Origin: Mucilaginibacter sp.
GTDB taxonomy: Bacteria > Bacteroidota > Bacteroidia > Sphingobacteriales > Sphingobacteriaceae
Assembly (NCBI GenBank): GCA_030445275.1
Contig: JAUCSE010000089.1
Span: 62,001 to 126,000, forward strand
Length of the DNA: 64,000 bases
Reading direction: 5' to 3'
Made by a program: the position numbers and the translations under genes. Below are positions 25,766 through 33,591 of this stretch, piece after piece (positions within the stretch are counted from its first letter, which is position 1; the number at the start of each line of letters is the position of its first letter). The notes beneath the pieces were generated by a model, which was not told where the DNA came from, searched no databases, and saw nothing but the letters and a program-made list of their open reading frames with translations.

Positions 25766-26116
25766 TTACTTTTTAAATAATTTTTGAACAAAAAGGTTAA
25801 CAAGCGGCTTTTCAATGCGTTCTTTATTGAGCTTTATCACAACCGCAATTATTAAATAAATAAGCGCTACGCACCCAAAACCCATCCAATCCTCACCCAG
25901 TACATGGCCCAAATAAAAAGCTAAAGTCAAACTGGCAAACATAAAAGCCAGTACCATACTTATAGCAGTAATGGCATCCGTAATTACGCTTGCTAAAATT
26001 GAAGTTCCACCTTCAATAGCCTCATATTTTAAAAGCTTAAAGCGTGTTTCGGCGTATTCTTTTAACTGATCAACAATTGGCGGTAGTGGTGGTGGTGTTT
26101 CTTTTTTATCTTCCAT
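25766..26116 (-). CDS. Holin-X-like membrane protein
   Basis: 116 residues: a soluble N-terminal segment with PPPLPP, an amphipathic helix LKEYAETRFKLLKYEAIEGG, then two transmembrane helices (about 48-70 and 82-98). This layout matches the phage holin family/'Holin-X' annotation common in Bacteroidota, where it pairs with YtxH proteins rather than phage genes. No lysis genes nearby. Probable role in envelope stress. Confidence 0.82.
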   Translation of the reverse strand: MEDKKETPPPLPPIVDQLKEYAETRFKLLKYEAIEGGTSILASVITDAITAISMVLAFMFASLTLAFYLGHVLGEDWMGFGCVALIYLIIAVVIKLNKERIEKPLVNLFVQKLFKK

Positions 26117-26143
26117 AGGTGTATGTATAAAAGGCAGTAATTG

Positions 26144-26228
26144 GTATCAGGTAGCTAGTATCAAGTATCATGACTTTTTGCAGGCATCTTAAACAAATGC
26201 AGCTGTCTTGATACTAGCTACCTGATAC
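26144..26228. repeat. Iterated-word inverted repeat (GTATCAGGTAGCTAG type), 22-bp perfect arms
   Basis: Positions 26144-26165 are the exact complement of 26207-26228. The loop (TTTTTGCAGGCATC...AAACAAATGCAGCTG) is shared with the element at 27716-27893, showing that the two are copies of one family. Confidence 0.85.
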
Positions 26229-26245
26229 TCATACTTGATATTAAA

Positions 26246-26512
26246 TTATGCATGTTCAAGGTCGTCCTGATATTCTTCTTCGGCACCCCTGATTTTTGAT
26301 TTTATATTTTCAACCACCTTATCTTTTAATCCTACCAGGTTATCGATTTCGGCTGCTGCGGTTTCTTTAATTGAATCACCCAGGTTTTTTAATGATTCTG
26401 TAAGCTTATCGCGTGTTTCGCCACCTTTATCAGGTGCAAATAAAATTCCTAAAGCTGCTCCTGCTGCCAAGCCTGCAAGCAATGCAACAACTACTTTTGT
26501 GTTATCATTCAT
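26246..26512 (-). CDS. YtxH-domain protein
   Basis: 88 residues. An N-terminal Gly/Ala-rich membrane helix (VVALLAGLAAGAALGILFAPDKGGETR) followed by a helical charged tail, the standard YtxH arrangement. Family members are induced by general stress. Directly upstream of the holin-X-like gene with an 85-bp inverted repeat in between. Confidence 0.92.
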   Translation of the reverse strand: MNDNTKVVVALLAGLAAGAALGILFAPDKGGETRDKLTESLKNLGDSIKETAAAEIDNLVGLKDKVVENIKSKIRGAEEEYQDDLEHA

Positions 26513-26669
26513 TGTAATATAATTTTAAGTTGAACATTCATTTTAATATGACTAAATATCTTGCCAAATATCGTAAATCGGCTGTTTTGTCTGTATTTGC
26601 TGTATAAATTATTTTTTTGACTGATGGCGTTTTGGTTTCGTTGTTCACAAAAGTGTTCAATATCTACCC

Positions 26670-27710
26670 TTAATTCTCTGGTGTGCGTATACGCTCCAGT
26701 CTATCGGCCGCCATTCTGTTGGTTTCATATATCTCCAGCAATAATAAAAAATACGACAATAATACCGGGCCAAAAACCAAACCCAAAATTCCAAAAAGCG
26801 GCAAACCTATAAATACTCCAATTACTGATATAATGGGGTGGGTATTGGCTATCCGCTTGTTGATGATCATGCGTAAAACATTATCAATGTTGCCAATAAA
26901 CAGCAAGCCATAAACCAATATGGCAACTCCCTGCCAGTTATGTCCTTGTGCAAATAGTATAATACTTGCAGGTATACATAGTGTGGGTGCCCCTACCACC
27001 GGTAAAAACGAAATAAAAGCTCCTATAACTCCCCAAAACACCGCATCCGGAATCTGTAAGGCGTAAAAACCCATAGCCAGCAACGCCCCTTGTGTAATTG
27101 CTATTATTCCCTGTCCTAAAACGTTAGAATAGGTAGAATCGCGTAGGGCCGCGGCAAATTTTAATGCGTGCTGTTCCCTAAACGGAGCATACTTTAATAA
27201 ACCGGCCTCAAACTCCCTGATCTGGGTGAGCATAAAGTACAACAAAAAATACAACACCAGCAAGGTGATGATAATGTTTGCGGCACTGCTCAATATGGAT
27301 GGAAATAGTTCGGTGGCGAATGTACCTAACTTTTGCAGCGTGTTTTCGGCAAACCGGGGCTGGTTAAGATTTGACGCGGCAAAGGCATCAATTTTTGTGG
27401 TCCATTGATCAATTGGTAATGATTTGATATTGATACTGGATATTTTACCCACCACCATAATGCTTAACGACAGAAATGGAATTACAATAACCACCAGCGA
27501 GGCAAAAATAATAAGCAGGGCAACCAATACTTTGTTCCAGCCTCTTTTTTCGACCAGGTTGATATACAAAGGCCTGAAAATGGTAAACAGCACAATGGCC
27601 CCCAGTATTGAGCTGAATAAACCACTAAGCGCATAAAGCAAAAAACAGCCCAGTACAATGATACTTACCAGGATGATATTGTTACGCTGTTTATAGTTGA
27701 AAATTGACAT
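26670..27710 (-). CDS. AI-2E-family transporter
   Basis: 346 residues with about eight membrane helices and the conserved C-terminal half GVIGAFISFLPVVGAPTLCIPA...GVFIGLPLFGILGLVFGPVL. The AI-2E family covers exporters of small molecules and Na+/H+ antiporters as well as autoinducer-2 exporters, so the substrate is unknown. No luxS or lsr gene is nearby. Confidence 0.9.
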   Translation of the reverse strand: MSIFNYKQRNNIILVSIIVLGCFLLYALSGLFSSILGAIVLFTIFRPLYINLVEKRGWNKVLVALLIIFASLVVIVIPFLSLSIMVVGKISSINIKSLPIDQWTTKIDAFAASNLNQPRFAENTLQKLGTFATELFPSILSSAANIIITLLVLYFLLYFMLTQIREFEAGLLKYAPFREQHALKFAAALRDSTYSNVLGQGIIAITQGALLAMGFYALQIPDAVFWGVIGAFISFLPVVGAPTLCIPASIILFAQGHNWQGVAILVYGLLFIGNIDNVLRMIINKRIANTHPIISVIGVFIGLPLFGILGLVFGPVLLSYFLLLLEIYETNRMAADRLERIRTPEN

Positions 27711-27715
27711 GATAG

Positions 27716-27893
27716 AGTATCAAGTTTTAGTATCAAGTATCAAGACCTTAGTTGTACAGATGCCCTGATAAAATTGTTTTTATAACGTTCTACAATTTAA
27801 TATCAAGTAGCTAGTATCAGGTATCACGATTCTTTTTGCAGCTATCCTAAAACAAATGCAGCTGTCTTGATGCTAGCTATTTGATACTAAAAA
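27716..27893. repeat. Iterated-word inverted repeat (GTATCAAG type), second copy
   Basis: Begins with GAGTATCAAGTTTTAGTATC repeats (27716-27750), then a second block (27801-27893) with AAGTAGCTAGTATCAGG and its complement GATGCTAGCTATTTGATAC. The loop matches that of the element at 26144-26228. Confidence 0.75.
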
Positions 27894-27895
27894 AA

Positions 27896-28099
27896 CTAAT
27901 CTGTACTGTTAAGCAATGTATTTATCCGGGTTGAGCTGGCGGCTATGGTATCTATATAAAATAAACAATCGGCAGATGGATCAGGTATTTCGTATTTAAG
28001 CTGCTCTAACGCCAAATAGATGTTTGAAAGCTGATTTCTAACATCATGTTTTAACGCCCTCAGGTTATCGTTGCTTATCCCTTTCTGCTGCTCTTCCAT
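27896..28099 (-). CDS. Stand-alone DHp-like (histidine phosphotransfer) mini-protein
   Basis: 67 residues only. The centre, ALKHDVRNQLSNIYLALEQL, looks like the H-box helix of a sensor kinase dimerisation domain with the phosphoacceptor His at 18, followed by a second helix (about 44-62). There is no ATP-binding domain and no room for one, so it cannot phosphorylate itself. It starts 1 bp after the stop of the NtrC-type regulator gene, so it is co-translated with it. Inferred role: phosphotransfer or phosphatase partner of that regulator, or a kinase-binding decoy. Confidence 0.7.
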   Translation of the reverse strand: MEEQQKGISNDNLRALKHDVRNQLSNIYLALEQLKYEIPDPSADCLFYIDTIAASSTRINTLLNSTD

Positions 28100-28100
28100 T

Positions 28101-29519
28101 TTATTTAAGGTTTATAGCCTTCATTTTATTATATAATGTTTTACGGTCAATGTTTAATATTTCCGCGGCTTTTGTTTTGTTAAAATTGACCTCTCTTAAA
28201 ACTTTAATAATAGTTTCGTACTCAGCCTCGAGCGCCGCGTTTTTAAGATCATGACGCGCTTCCTTTGCCTCAGGCACTTCATAAACTGGTGTAAAAGGCT
28301 GATCAAATGAGGGCGTTTTAAAGTTTGAAATTTCCAACGGCAACGCCTTCATGGTAATCTCATTATCCTCGGTTAACAAAGCCGCCCGCCTGATCACGTT
28401 TTTTAGTTCGCGGATATTCCCCTGCCACCTGTAGTGCATAAAACAGTCAATAACTTCGGGCGAAAATGTGGTTACATTACGCCCCAGCTCATTATTGGCT
28501 ATCTTTAAAAAATGCTCAGCCAGCAGCATAATATCATTGCCACGTTCACGTAATGGCGGCATATATATGGTAAATTCATTAAAACGATGATACAAATCCT
28601 CCCTAAACTTGCCTTTTTGTATACCATCCTGCAGGCTTTCATTAGTGGCTATAATAATACGTACATCCAGATCAATTTCCTTGGTACTGCCTATTCTTTT
28701 CACTCTTCGTTCCTGAACAGTACGCAGCAGGGCCGCTTGTATCTCGTATGATAGGTTGCCCACTTCGTCTAAAAACAAGGTACCGCCATTAGCCATTTCA
28801 AAGTGACCAATTTTGGTGTATAAGGCCCCGGTGAATGATCCTTTTTCGTGACCAAAAAACTCGCTTGCTGCCAGCTCTTTTGTTAATGAACCGCAATCCA
28901 TAGCTATAAAGGGCTGGTTATGCCGCGGGCTGTTCAAATGGATGCTTTGGGCCACCGATTCTTTACCGGTACCGCTTTCGCCCAATATAATTACACTGTA
29001 GTTGGTGGGGGCCACCAATTCTATCTGGCGCAGCAGCTCTTTTGATGCCTTGCTGTTGCCGGCAACAAATTCGTTGGCAAAAGCTTGTTTTTTATTATCC
29101 TTGCTTTTTGATTTATCAACAATTATATCATTGCTTTCTGTATCCTCAACCAGGGCATTATGGGTTTCAAAAGCTTTGTTAATGGTATTTAATATTTCGT
29201 CAGGATATAGCGGCTTGGTAATGTAATCGTAGGCGCCCATTTTGATAAGCTCAACCGCCATTTTTATATCTGAGTAACCAGTAATAATAATAACCCCCGT
29301 TTTTGGGTATTGATTTTTTATATTTCTGAGCATCTCGCGGCCATCTGTATCTTCCAGCCTGAAATCGCACAGTACCAAATTAAACTCGTTATTTTTAAGG
29401 GCCTCCATACCGCTTGTACCACTTGAAGCGGTACTTACATCAAAGCCATTGCGAGTTAAAAACTTGGATAGCAATAAAGCCACATTAACTTCATCATCAA
29501 TGATGAGGATTTTCTTCAT
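28101..29519 (-). CDS. NtrC-family sigma-54-dependent response regulator
   Basis: 472 residues. Receiver domain with the acidic pocket D8/D9 and phosphoacceptor D52; AAA+ domain with Walker A GESGTGKE (180-187), the sigma-54 contact loop GSFTGA (227-232; consensus GAFTGA) and Walker B GGTLFLDEVG (245-254); C-terminal Fis-type helix-turn-helix (EVNFNKTKAAEILNIDRKTLYNKMK). It should activate sigma-54 promoters when phosphorylated. No full-length sensor kinase is adjacent, only the 67-residue DHp-like protein downstream. Confidence 0.96.
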   Translation of the reverse strand: MKKILIIDDEVNVALLLSKFLTRNGFDVSTASSGTSGMEALKNNEFNLVLCDFRLEDTDGREMLRNIKNQYPKTGVIIITGYSDIKMAVELIKMGAYDYITKPLYPDEILNTINKAFETHNALVEDTESNDIIVDKSKSKDNKKQAFANEFVAGNSKASKELLRQIELVAPTNYSVIILGESGTGKESVAQSIHLNSPRHNQPFIAMDCGSLTKELAASEFFGHEKGSFTGALYTKIGHFEMANGGTLFLDEVGNLSYEIQAALLRTVQERRVKRIGSTKEIDLDVRIIIATNESLQDGIQKGKFREDLYHRFNEFTIYMPPLRERGNDIMLLAEHFLKIANNELGRNVTTFSPEVIDCFMHYRWQGNIRELKNVIRRAALLTEDNEITMKALPLEISNFKTPSFDQPFTPVYEVPEAKEARHDLKNAALEAEYETIIKVLREVNFNKTKAAEILNIDRKTLYNKMKAINLK

Positions 29520-29630
29520 AAAAGCAATAATGGTAAACGGTAAATGTGTTAAAACGCGTCAAGTTACAAACAATGTTGCTAATTTATGTAGCTTTTGTTT
29601 AAAAACGGGCTTTTAAAATCAAAAAAGCGT

Positions 29631-29670
29631 TAAACAAAAAGGGAGGTCAATTGACCTCCCTTTTTGTTTA
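29631..29670. terminator. 40-bp perfect palindromic terminator
   Basis: TAAACAAAAAGGGAGGTCAA followed at once by its complement, with U-runs on both sides of the stem. It lies 20 bp past the outer-membrane protein stop on the minus strand and is a strong rho-independent terminator; symmetric, so it would work both ways. Confidence 0.85.
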
Positions 29671-29690
29671 TAGGTATAAGTAGGGTCATA

Positions 29691-30293
29691 TTAAAACCCG
29701 TACGCTACACGTAGACCGATAAAGCTTACTTTGCTGTTATCAACACCTGTGGTGTATTTAGTAGTTGCTTCGTAACGAATACCTGCATCAATAAAGCTGC
29801 TTGCGCTAACTGGGAACTGAACACCTATTTGAGGAGCATAAACAAATGCGGTTGATTTGTCAACACCAACATCTTTTCTGTTTAACAAAAATGCTGCACC
29901 AGCTTCACCTTGAACATAAAAGTTTGGAATAATGAAGTATTTTAAACCAGCTTTTACAGGTATTAAGTGAAAAGCAGTTGCGTCATTACCAGCAATACCA
30001 TCGATATCTTTTTTACCAAAAATGTTATTGTAACCAGCGTTAACAGTAACAAATAATTGATTTGAAAGAACCGGGATATCTGCTTGTACCGAACCACCTA
30101 AGTTCCATTTGTAGTTGTCTTTGAAGTTACCAACCGGGATACCGGCATCAACACCAATGCTGTAACGGATACCGCCTGGAGTAGTAGTAGTTGAAGTAGA
30201 TGTAGTAGTAGGGGTAGTTGTTTGGGCTTTTGCGCTAAATGCAAATGCTGCAAATGCTAAAGCCAGGGCTGAAATTTTAAATGTATTTTTCAT
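29691..30293 (-). CDS. Outer-membrane beta-barrel protein
   Basis: 200 residues from the ATG at 30293; an 18-codon upstream extension lacks a signal peptide. Signal peptide ends SAKAQ, followed by a Thr-rich linker and a barrel of alternating strands ending in a typical aromatic terminus (FIGLRVAYGF). Strands such as VTVNAGYNNIFG and FYVQGEAGAAF fit an OmpA/OmpW-sized 8-strand barrel. Role unknown; a strong terminator follows. Confidence 0.9.
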   Translation of the reverse strand: MKNTFKISALALAFAAFAFSAKAQTTTPTTTSTSTTTTPGGIRYSIGVDAGIPVGNFKDNYKWNLGGSVQADIPVLSNQLFVTVNAGYNNIFGKKDIDGIAGNDATAFHLIPVKAGLKYFIIPNFYVQGEAGAAFLLNRKDVGVDKSTAFVYAPQIGVQFPVSASSFIDAGIRYEATTKYTTGVDNSKVSFIGLRVAYGF

Positions 30294-30676
30294 AACAATT
30301 GTGTGTTTTTGATATATGTTTTTTAAACACAATGCAAAGTAAAGCACAGAATCATATATGATTTTTCATCCTAAAGTCACGAATATTTAATCAATTGATT
30401 AACAGCGATTTATTTTTTGACCAAACGGGTACATTAGTCAGTCTATTGTAAAAATAGATTACCTAACATACCTAAACTGTAAACTTAATAATTTCTTCAT
30501 GTTGAATATGGTTTGTTAAACCATCGATTTTGAGGTGTTGTCGGCAACATTATCGCCTTTTCAGTTGCCTTGACTGAGCAAGAATCTGACGGGAGACGCA
30601 TGTGATGCGTTTCTACATGCCTTTTTTGTAGAGACACATTACATGTGTCTCCCTGCATTAATATTTATTTAACAGA
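30294..30676. other. 383-bp gene-free stretch upstream of the barrel protein
   Basis: The first 130 bp upstream of the barrel start probably hold its promoter, but no clean TTTG/TAnnTTTG pair is seen. A TTGTCGGCAACA hairpin lies near 30538 and a GGAGAC double hairpin at 30591-30652. Nothing coding. Confidence 0.6.
30591..30652. repeat. GGAGAC double-hairpin repeat, second copy
   Basis: Same architecture as 13672-13734: a left half with GACGCAT/ATGCGT and a right half with GACACAT/ATGTGTC, separated by CTTTTTTGTA. Confidence 0.8.
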
Positions 30677-31459
30677 TTACTCTCCTTTAAACTCTGCTTT
30701 GCGTTTACCTAAAAAGGCGGCAGCCCCTTCTTTAAAATCTTTGGTACCAAAGCATTTCCCAAATTCTGCAATTTCAATTCCGTACCCATCTACACCATCG
30801 GTAAACCCGGCGTTCACCGCATGGATAGCGGCTGCAAGGGCCAGCGGTGCACGTAATAGTATTTTCTGTAATAACTCTTCGGCCTTGATCAGTAGATCTT
30901 CCTGGCAAACCACATGTGTAACCAGGCCAAACTGTTGGGCCTCCACAGCGGTTATCATATCAGCAGTAAGAATCATCTCCAGGGCTTTCCCTTTACCTAT
31001 CAATTGAGTTAGGCGCTGGGTACCACCATAACCGGGAATTAAACCCAGGGTTACTTCGGGCAAACCCATTTTAGCCGTTTCAGAGGCTATACGTATATGG
31101 CAGGCCATAGCCAGTTCTAAACCACCGCCAAGGGCAAAACCATTTATAGCCGCAATAACCGGCTTACTGCCATCAGCAATCAGGTTAAATACATTGCTTT
31201 GTCCCTCATGGGCAAGGGCAGTGCCTTGTTTTACATCAAAGTTGGCAAATTCACTAATATCGGCACCGGCTACAAAAGCTTTAGTACCTGCACCGGTAAT
31301 AATAATACCACCCACGGCCGGATTTTTAAAAGCTTCAGAAAAAGCAACGTGCAGTTCGGCAAGTATATCTTTATTAAGCGCGTTAAGTTTGCTTTCGCGG
31401 TTTATAATAATGTATTGGATGCGCTCTTTGTATTCTATCAGTAAATTTTGAAATTCCAT
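30677..31459 (-). CDS. Enoyl-CoA hydratase/isomerase family protein
   Basis: 260 residues, crotonase fold. The oxyanion-hole segments AFVAGADISEF and GFALGGGLELAM are present, and both catalytic Glu residues of the hydratase family are visible (GGGLE and GLPEVTLGLIPGYGG). Predicted to hydrate enoyl-CoA in fatty or amino-acid degradation. It lies 11 bp downstream of a B12-binding subunit gene, so a branched-chain or propionate-type CoA route is plausible. Confidence 0.94.
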   Translation of the reverse strand: MEFQNLLIEYKERIQYIIINRESKLNALNKDILAELHVAFSEAFKNPAVGGIIITGAGTKAFVAGADISEFANFDVKQGTALAHEGQSNVFNLIADGSKPVIAAINGFALGGGLELAMACHIRIASETAKMGLPEVTLGLIPGYGGTQRLTQLIGKGKALEMILTADMITAVEAQQFGLVTHVVCQEDLLIKAEELLQKILLRAPLALAAAIHAVNAGFTDGVDGYGIEIAEFGKCFGTKDFKEGAAAFLGKRKAEFKGE

Positions 31460-31470
31460 TGGTCAACTAT

Positions 31471-31890
31471 TTAAAAATTACGGTGTTCATGTACCCAGCC
31501 TGTAATATAGGCAACAATGTCCTGGGTGCTGGTTCCGGGCGGAAAAAGTTCGCCTACTCCCTGCTGTTTTAGCTCCAGCATATCATCATTGGGTATAATA
31601 CCGCCGCCGGTAAGCAGCACATCGCCCATTTCCTTTTCCTTCAGCAGTTTAATGATCCTGGGAAAAACGGTCATGTGCGCACCTGATAATATGGATATGC
31701 CTATAGCATCCACATCTTCCTGCAGGGCGGTGTTCACCACCATTTCGGGAGTTTGGCGCAGACCTGTATAAATTACCTCCATCCCAGCATCGCGCAGAGA
31801 TGTAGCAATGATGCGTGCGCCGCGGTCATGCCCGTCAAGACCTACTTTGGCAACTAAAACACGGATTGGTCGGTTAAAGGTATTACTCAT
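31471..31890 (-). CDS. Cobalamin-binding subunit, methylmalonyl-CoA mutase small-subunit type
   Basis: 139 residues consisting of only the B12-binding domain: base-off ligand motif DGHDRG (DxHxxG) near residue 20, then SILSGAH and LTGGGIIP that hold the corrinoid tail. Stand-alone subunits of this kind complete acyl-CoA mutases whose large subunit is encoded elsewhere; no large subunit is in the window. Operon partner: enoyl-CoA hydratase downstream. Confidence 0.92.
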   Translation of the reverse strand: MSNTFNRPIRVLVAKVGLDGHDRGARIIATSLRDAGMEVIYTGLRQTPEMVVNTALQEDVDAIGISILSGAHMTVFPRIIKLLKEKEMGDVLLTGGGIIPNDDMLELKQQGVGELFPPGTSTQDIVAYITGWVHEHRNF

Positions 31891-32058
31891 GTAAAACCGT
31901 ATTGGTTGGCGTAAAAGTAAGAAGAAATTTATGATGTTGTTTTATATGTTGTTAAGTTTAAGATCCCCGTAAGCGTGCAAACACCTTGAGAAAATGCTAT
32001 CCCTGATAATGCAGTAAGATTTATTTGTAATTTCGAATCTCCTAACCTTAAATTAATA

Positions 32059-32613
32059 ATGGATTCTGAAATAACCATACAAGCTATTGACACTATTGTA
32101 AGTGCCGAGTTACTTAAACTTAATTCCATCGCGGAACTATTGAATTTCGAAAAAATTTGTGAATTCGAACTGAAGGAAGATATAAATGAAATTTGTGATA
32201 AGAGTCACAGTTACCCAGGCATATACTTTTTCGAAATTAAAAACACCGACTTCGACACCGATACATTAACATGGATGAACGCATTTACTGCTCTCTGGAA
32301 AGATAAAGATTACCATAAACAATGGGTTCCTGGTATTAAAAAGATAAGAGTCCGGGCACACACACAAATTACTGATTGGATTCCATTATATATTGGTAAA
32401 AGTAAAAATGTAGGTAGCAGGATTAATGAACATCTATTAAAAGATCTGGATAAAACAACATTTGCCATGAAACTTAAAGCCCGCAAAAATCTATATGGCA
32501 AAACCTTTAGGGTGCAGGCTTTAAAAATGGACGTTATAAATTATGATGTTATTGTGCCTCATTTAGAATCCGTTTTAAGAAACAAATGGAACCCAATTGT
32601 TGGAAAACAGTAG
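32059..32613 (+). CDS. GIY-YIG nuclease-fold protein
   Basis: 184 residues. The GIY-YIG core is recognisable: GIYFFE (54-59), LYIGKSKNVGSRINEH (110-125) with YIG at 111-113, Arg121 and His125, then the catalytic Glu170 in HLESVLRNKWNPIVG with Asn178. The N-terminal 50 residues are helical and acidic. All catalytic positions look intact, so nuclease activity is possible. More AT-rich than its neighbours; no methyltransferase or helicase adjacent. Could be a restriction-like, repair or homing-type enzyme. Confidence 0.82.
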   Translation: MDSEITIQAIDTIVSAELLKLNSIAELLNFEKICEFELKEDINEICDKSHSYPGIYFFEIKNTDFDTDTLTWMNAFTALWKDKDYHKQWVPGIKKIRVRAHTQITDWIPLYIGKSKNVGSRINEHLLKDLDKTTFAMKLKARKNLYGKTFRVQALKMDVINYDVIVPHLESVLRNKWNPIVGKQ

Positions 32614-32647
32614 AATTGGCCACTTCCCCATCTCTAAAAATAAATTT

Positions 32648-32655
32648 TAACTTTG
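32648..32655 (+). promoter_or_regulatory. Putative -7 box just upstream of the PdeM-like gene
   Basis: TAACTTTG, an exact TAnnTTTG match ending 6 bp before the ATG at 32662. A start site here would make the mRNA nearly leaderless. No clear TTTG -33 partner. Confidence 0.35.
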
Positions 32656-32661
32656 TTTTGT

Positions 32662-33327
32662 ATGATGATCAGTGCGGCAACTCCATTCAACTTACTTGAG
32701 CAAACGCTTATTCTGCTACCTCAAAAAGCAATTTATTGGGAGCAGCAAAAGGCATTGATTATTGCCGATGTGCACCTTGGCAAGGTAGGTCACTTCCGTA
32801 AGGCCGGCATTGCCGTACCCCGGGATATGGAACAAAGCGATCTGGCTACCCTCTCAGATCTGATACATGAGTATAAACCCGAAAAGCTATTGTTCCTGGG
32901 CGATCTGTTCCATAGTGATATGAATAACGACTGGGATTGGTTCATACTTTGGCGCAGTCAATTCCCCGCCCTGCAGATCATCCTGATCAGGGGCAACCAT
33001 GATATTATAGCCGACAGCCATTACCAACAATTAAATATTGAACTGCATGACGAGTTATTGATAGGCCCATTCCTGATGCTGCATCACCCAATACCTGATG
33101 ATCAGTTAAAAAACATAGCTAGCTATGTTTTTTGCGGGCATATCCATCCGGGGGTTTGTTTAAGCGGCCGGGGCAGACAACAGCTTACCTTACCCTGCTT
33201 TGCCTTTAGCGGTAAGCAGGCGGTATTACCATCTTTTGGGCAGTTTACCGGCAAAGTTGCCATCCGCAGCCAAAAAACCGATAGGATATTTGCTGTTTTG
33301 AAGGATAAAGTGATTGCTATTGATTAA
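32662..33327 (+). CDS. pdeM: PdeM-like metallophosphoesterase (ligase-associated DNA repair type)
   Basis: 221 residues from the first of two adjacent ATGs (32662, 32665). Calcineurin-like motifs in order: DVHLGK, GDLFHS, GNHD, HHP and GHIHPG. The layout matches the ligase-associated PdeM endonucleases, usually encoded with an ATP-dependent DNA ligase and an Lhr-type helicase; neither is beside it here, so the name is by sequence style only. Confidence 0.85.
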   Translation: MMISAATPFNLLEQTLILLPQKAIYWEQQKALIIADVHLGKVGHFRKAGIAVPRDMEQSDLATLSDLIHEYKPEKLLFLGDLFHSDMNNDWDWFILWRSQFPALQIILIRGNHDIIADSHYQQLNIELHDELLIGPFLMLHHPIPDDQLKNIASYVFCGHIHPGVCLSGRGRQQLTLPCFAFSGKQAVLPSFGQFTGKVAIRSQKTDRIFAVLKDKVIAID

Positions 33328-33352
33328 TCACCATTAACAATCAAAAAGTGAA

Positions 33353-33453
33353 GTCATCCTGTCCGTAGGCTGACGGATCAGGATCTCACGAGACAAGCTA
33401 ACCTATACGTTGAATACTCGACAGGTGGGATGCCGAAATAAATTCGGCATGAC
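33353..33453. repeat. REP/BIME-like element, ATCCT left and ATGCC right
   Basis: Left half GTC-ATCCT...AGGAT with its loop replaced by a TCCGT/ACGGA stem; right half ATGCC-GAAATAAATTC-GGCAT-GAC. The two halves have different, internally paired stems. Confidence 0.75.
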
Positions 33454-33561
33454 CCATAGGTAAATACAGTGTAATTTGAATGTAATTTCTTAGATTGATT
33501 CTAAATAGACTTTTCGCGGGCAATAAGCCAAAAGCATTTCTATCTTTTGGCATATAATAAA

Positions 33562-33569
33562 TACTTTTG
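33562..33569 (+). promoter_or_regulatory. Putative -7 box of the sdh operon
   Basis: TACTTTTG, an exact TAnnTTTG match 22 bp upstream of the sdhC ATG. A TTTG at 33546-33549 is only 12 bp away, too close for the usual spacing. Confidence 0.35.
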
Positions 33570-33591
33570 CCTAAAATAAATCTATTTCATA

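Noticed and set aside
25766..26116. Holin-X-like gene as a sign of prophage
   Set aside because: No phage structural, lysis or integrase genes nearby; the protein type is common in Bacteroidota stress loci.
26513..26669. A TGGCA-containing stretch upstream of YtxH as a sigma-54 promoter
   Set aside because: The TGGC half is present but there is no GC at the -12 position with correct spacing.
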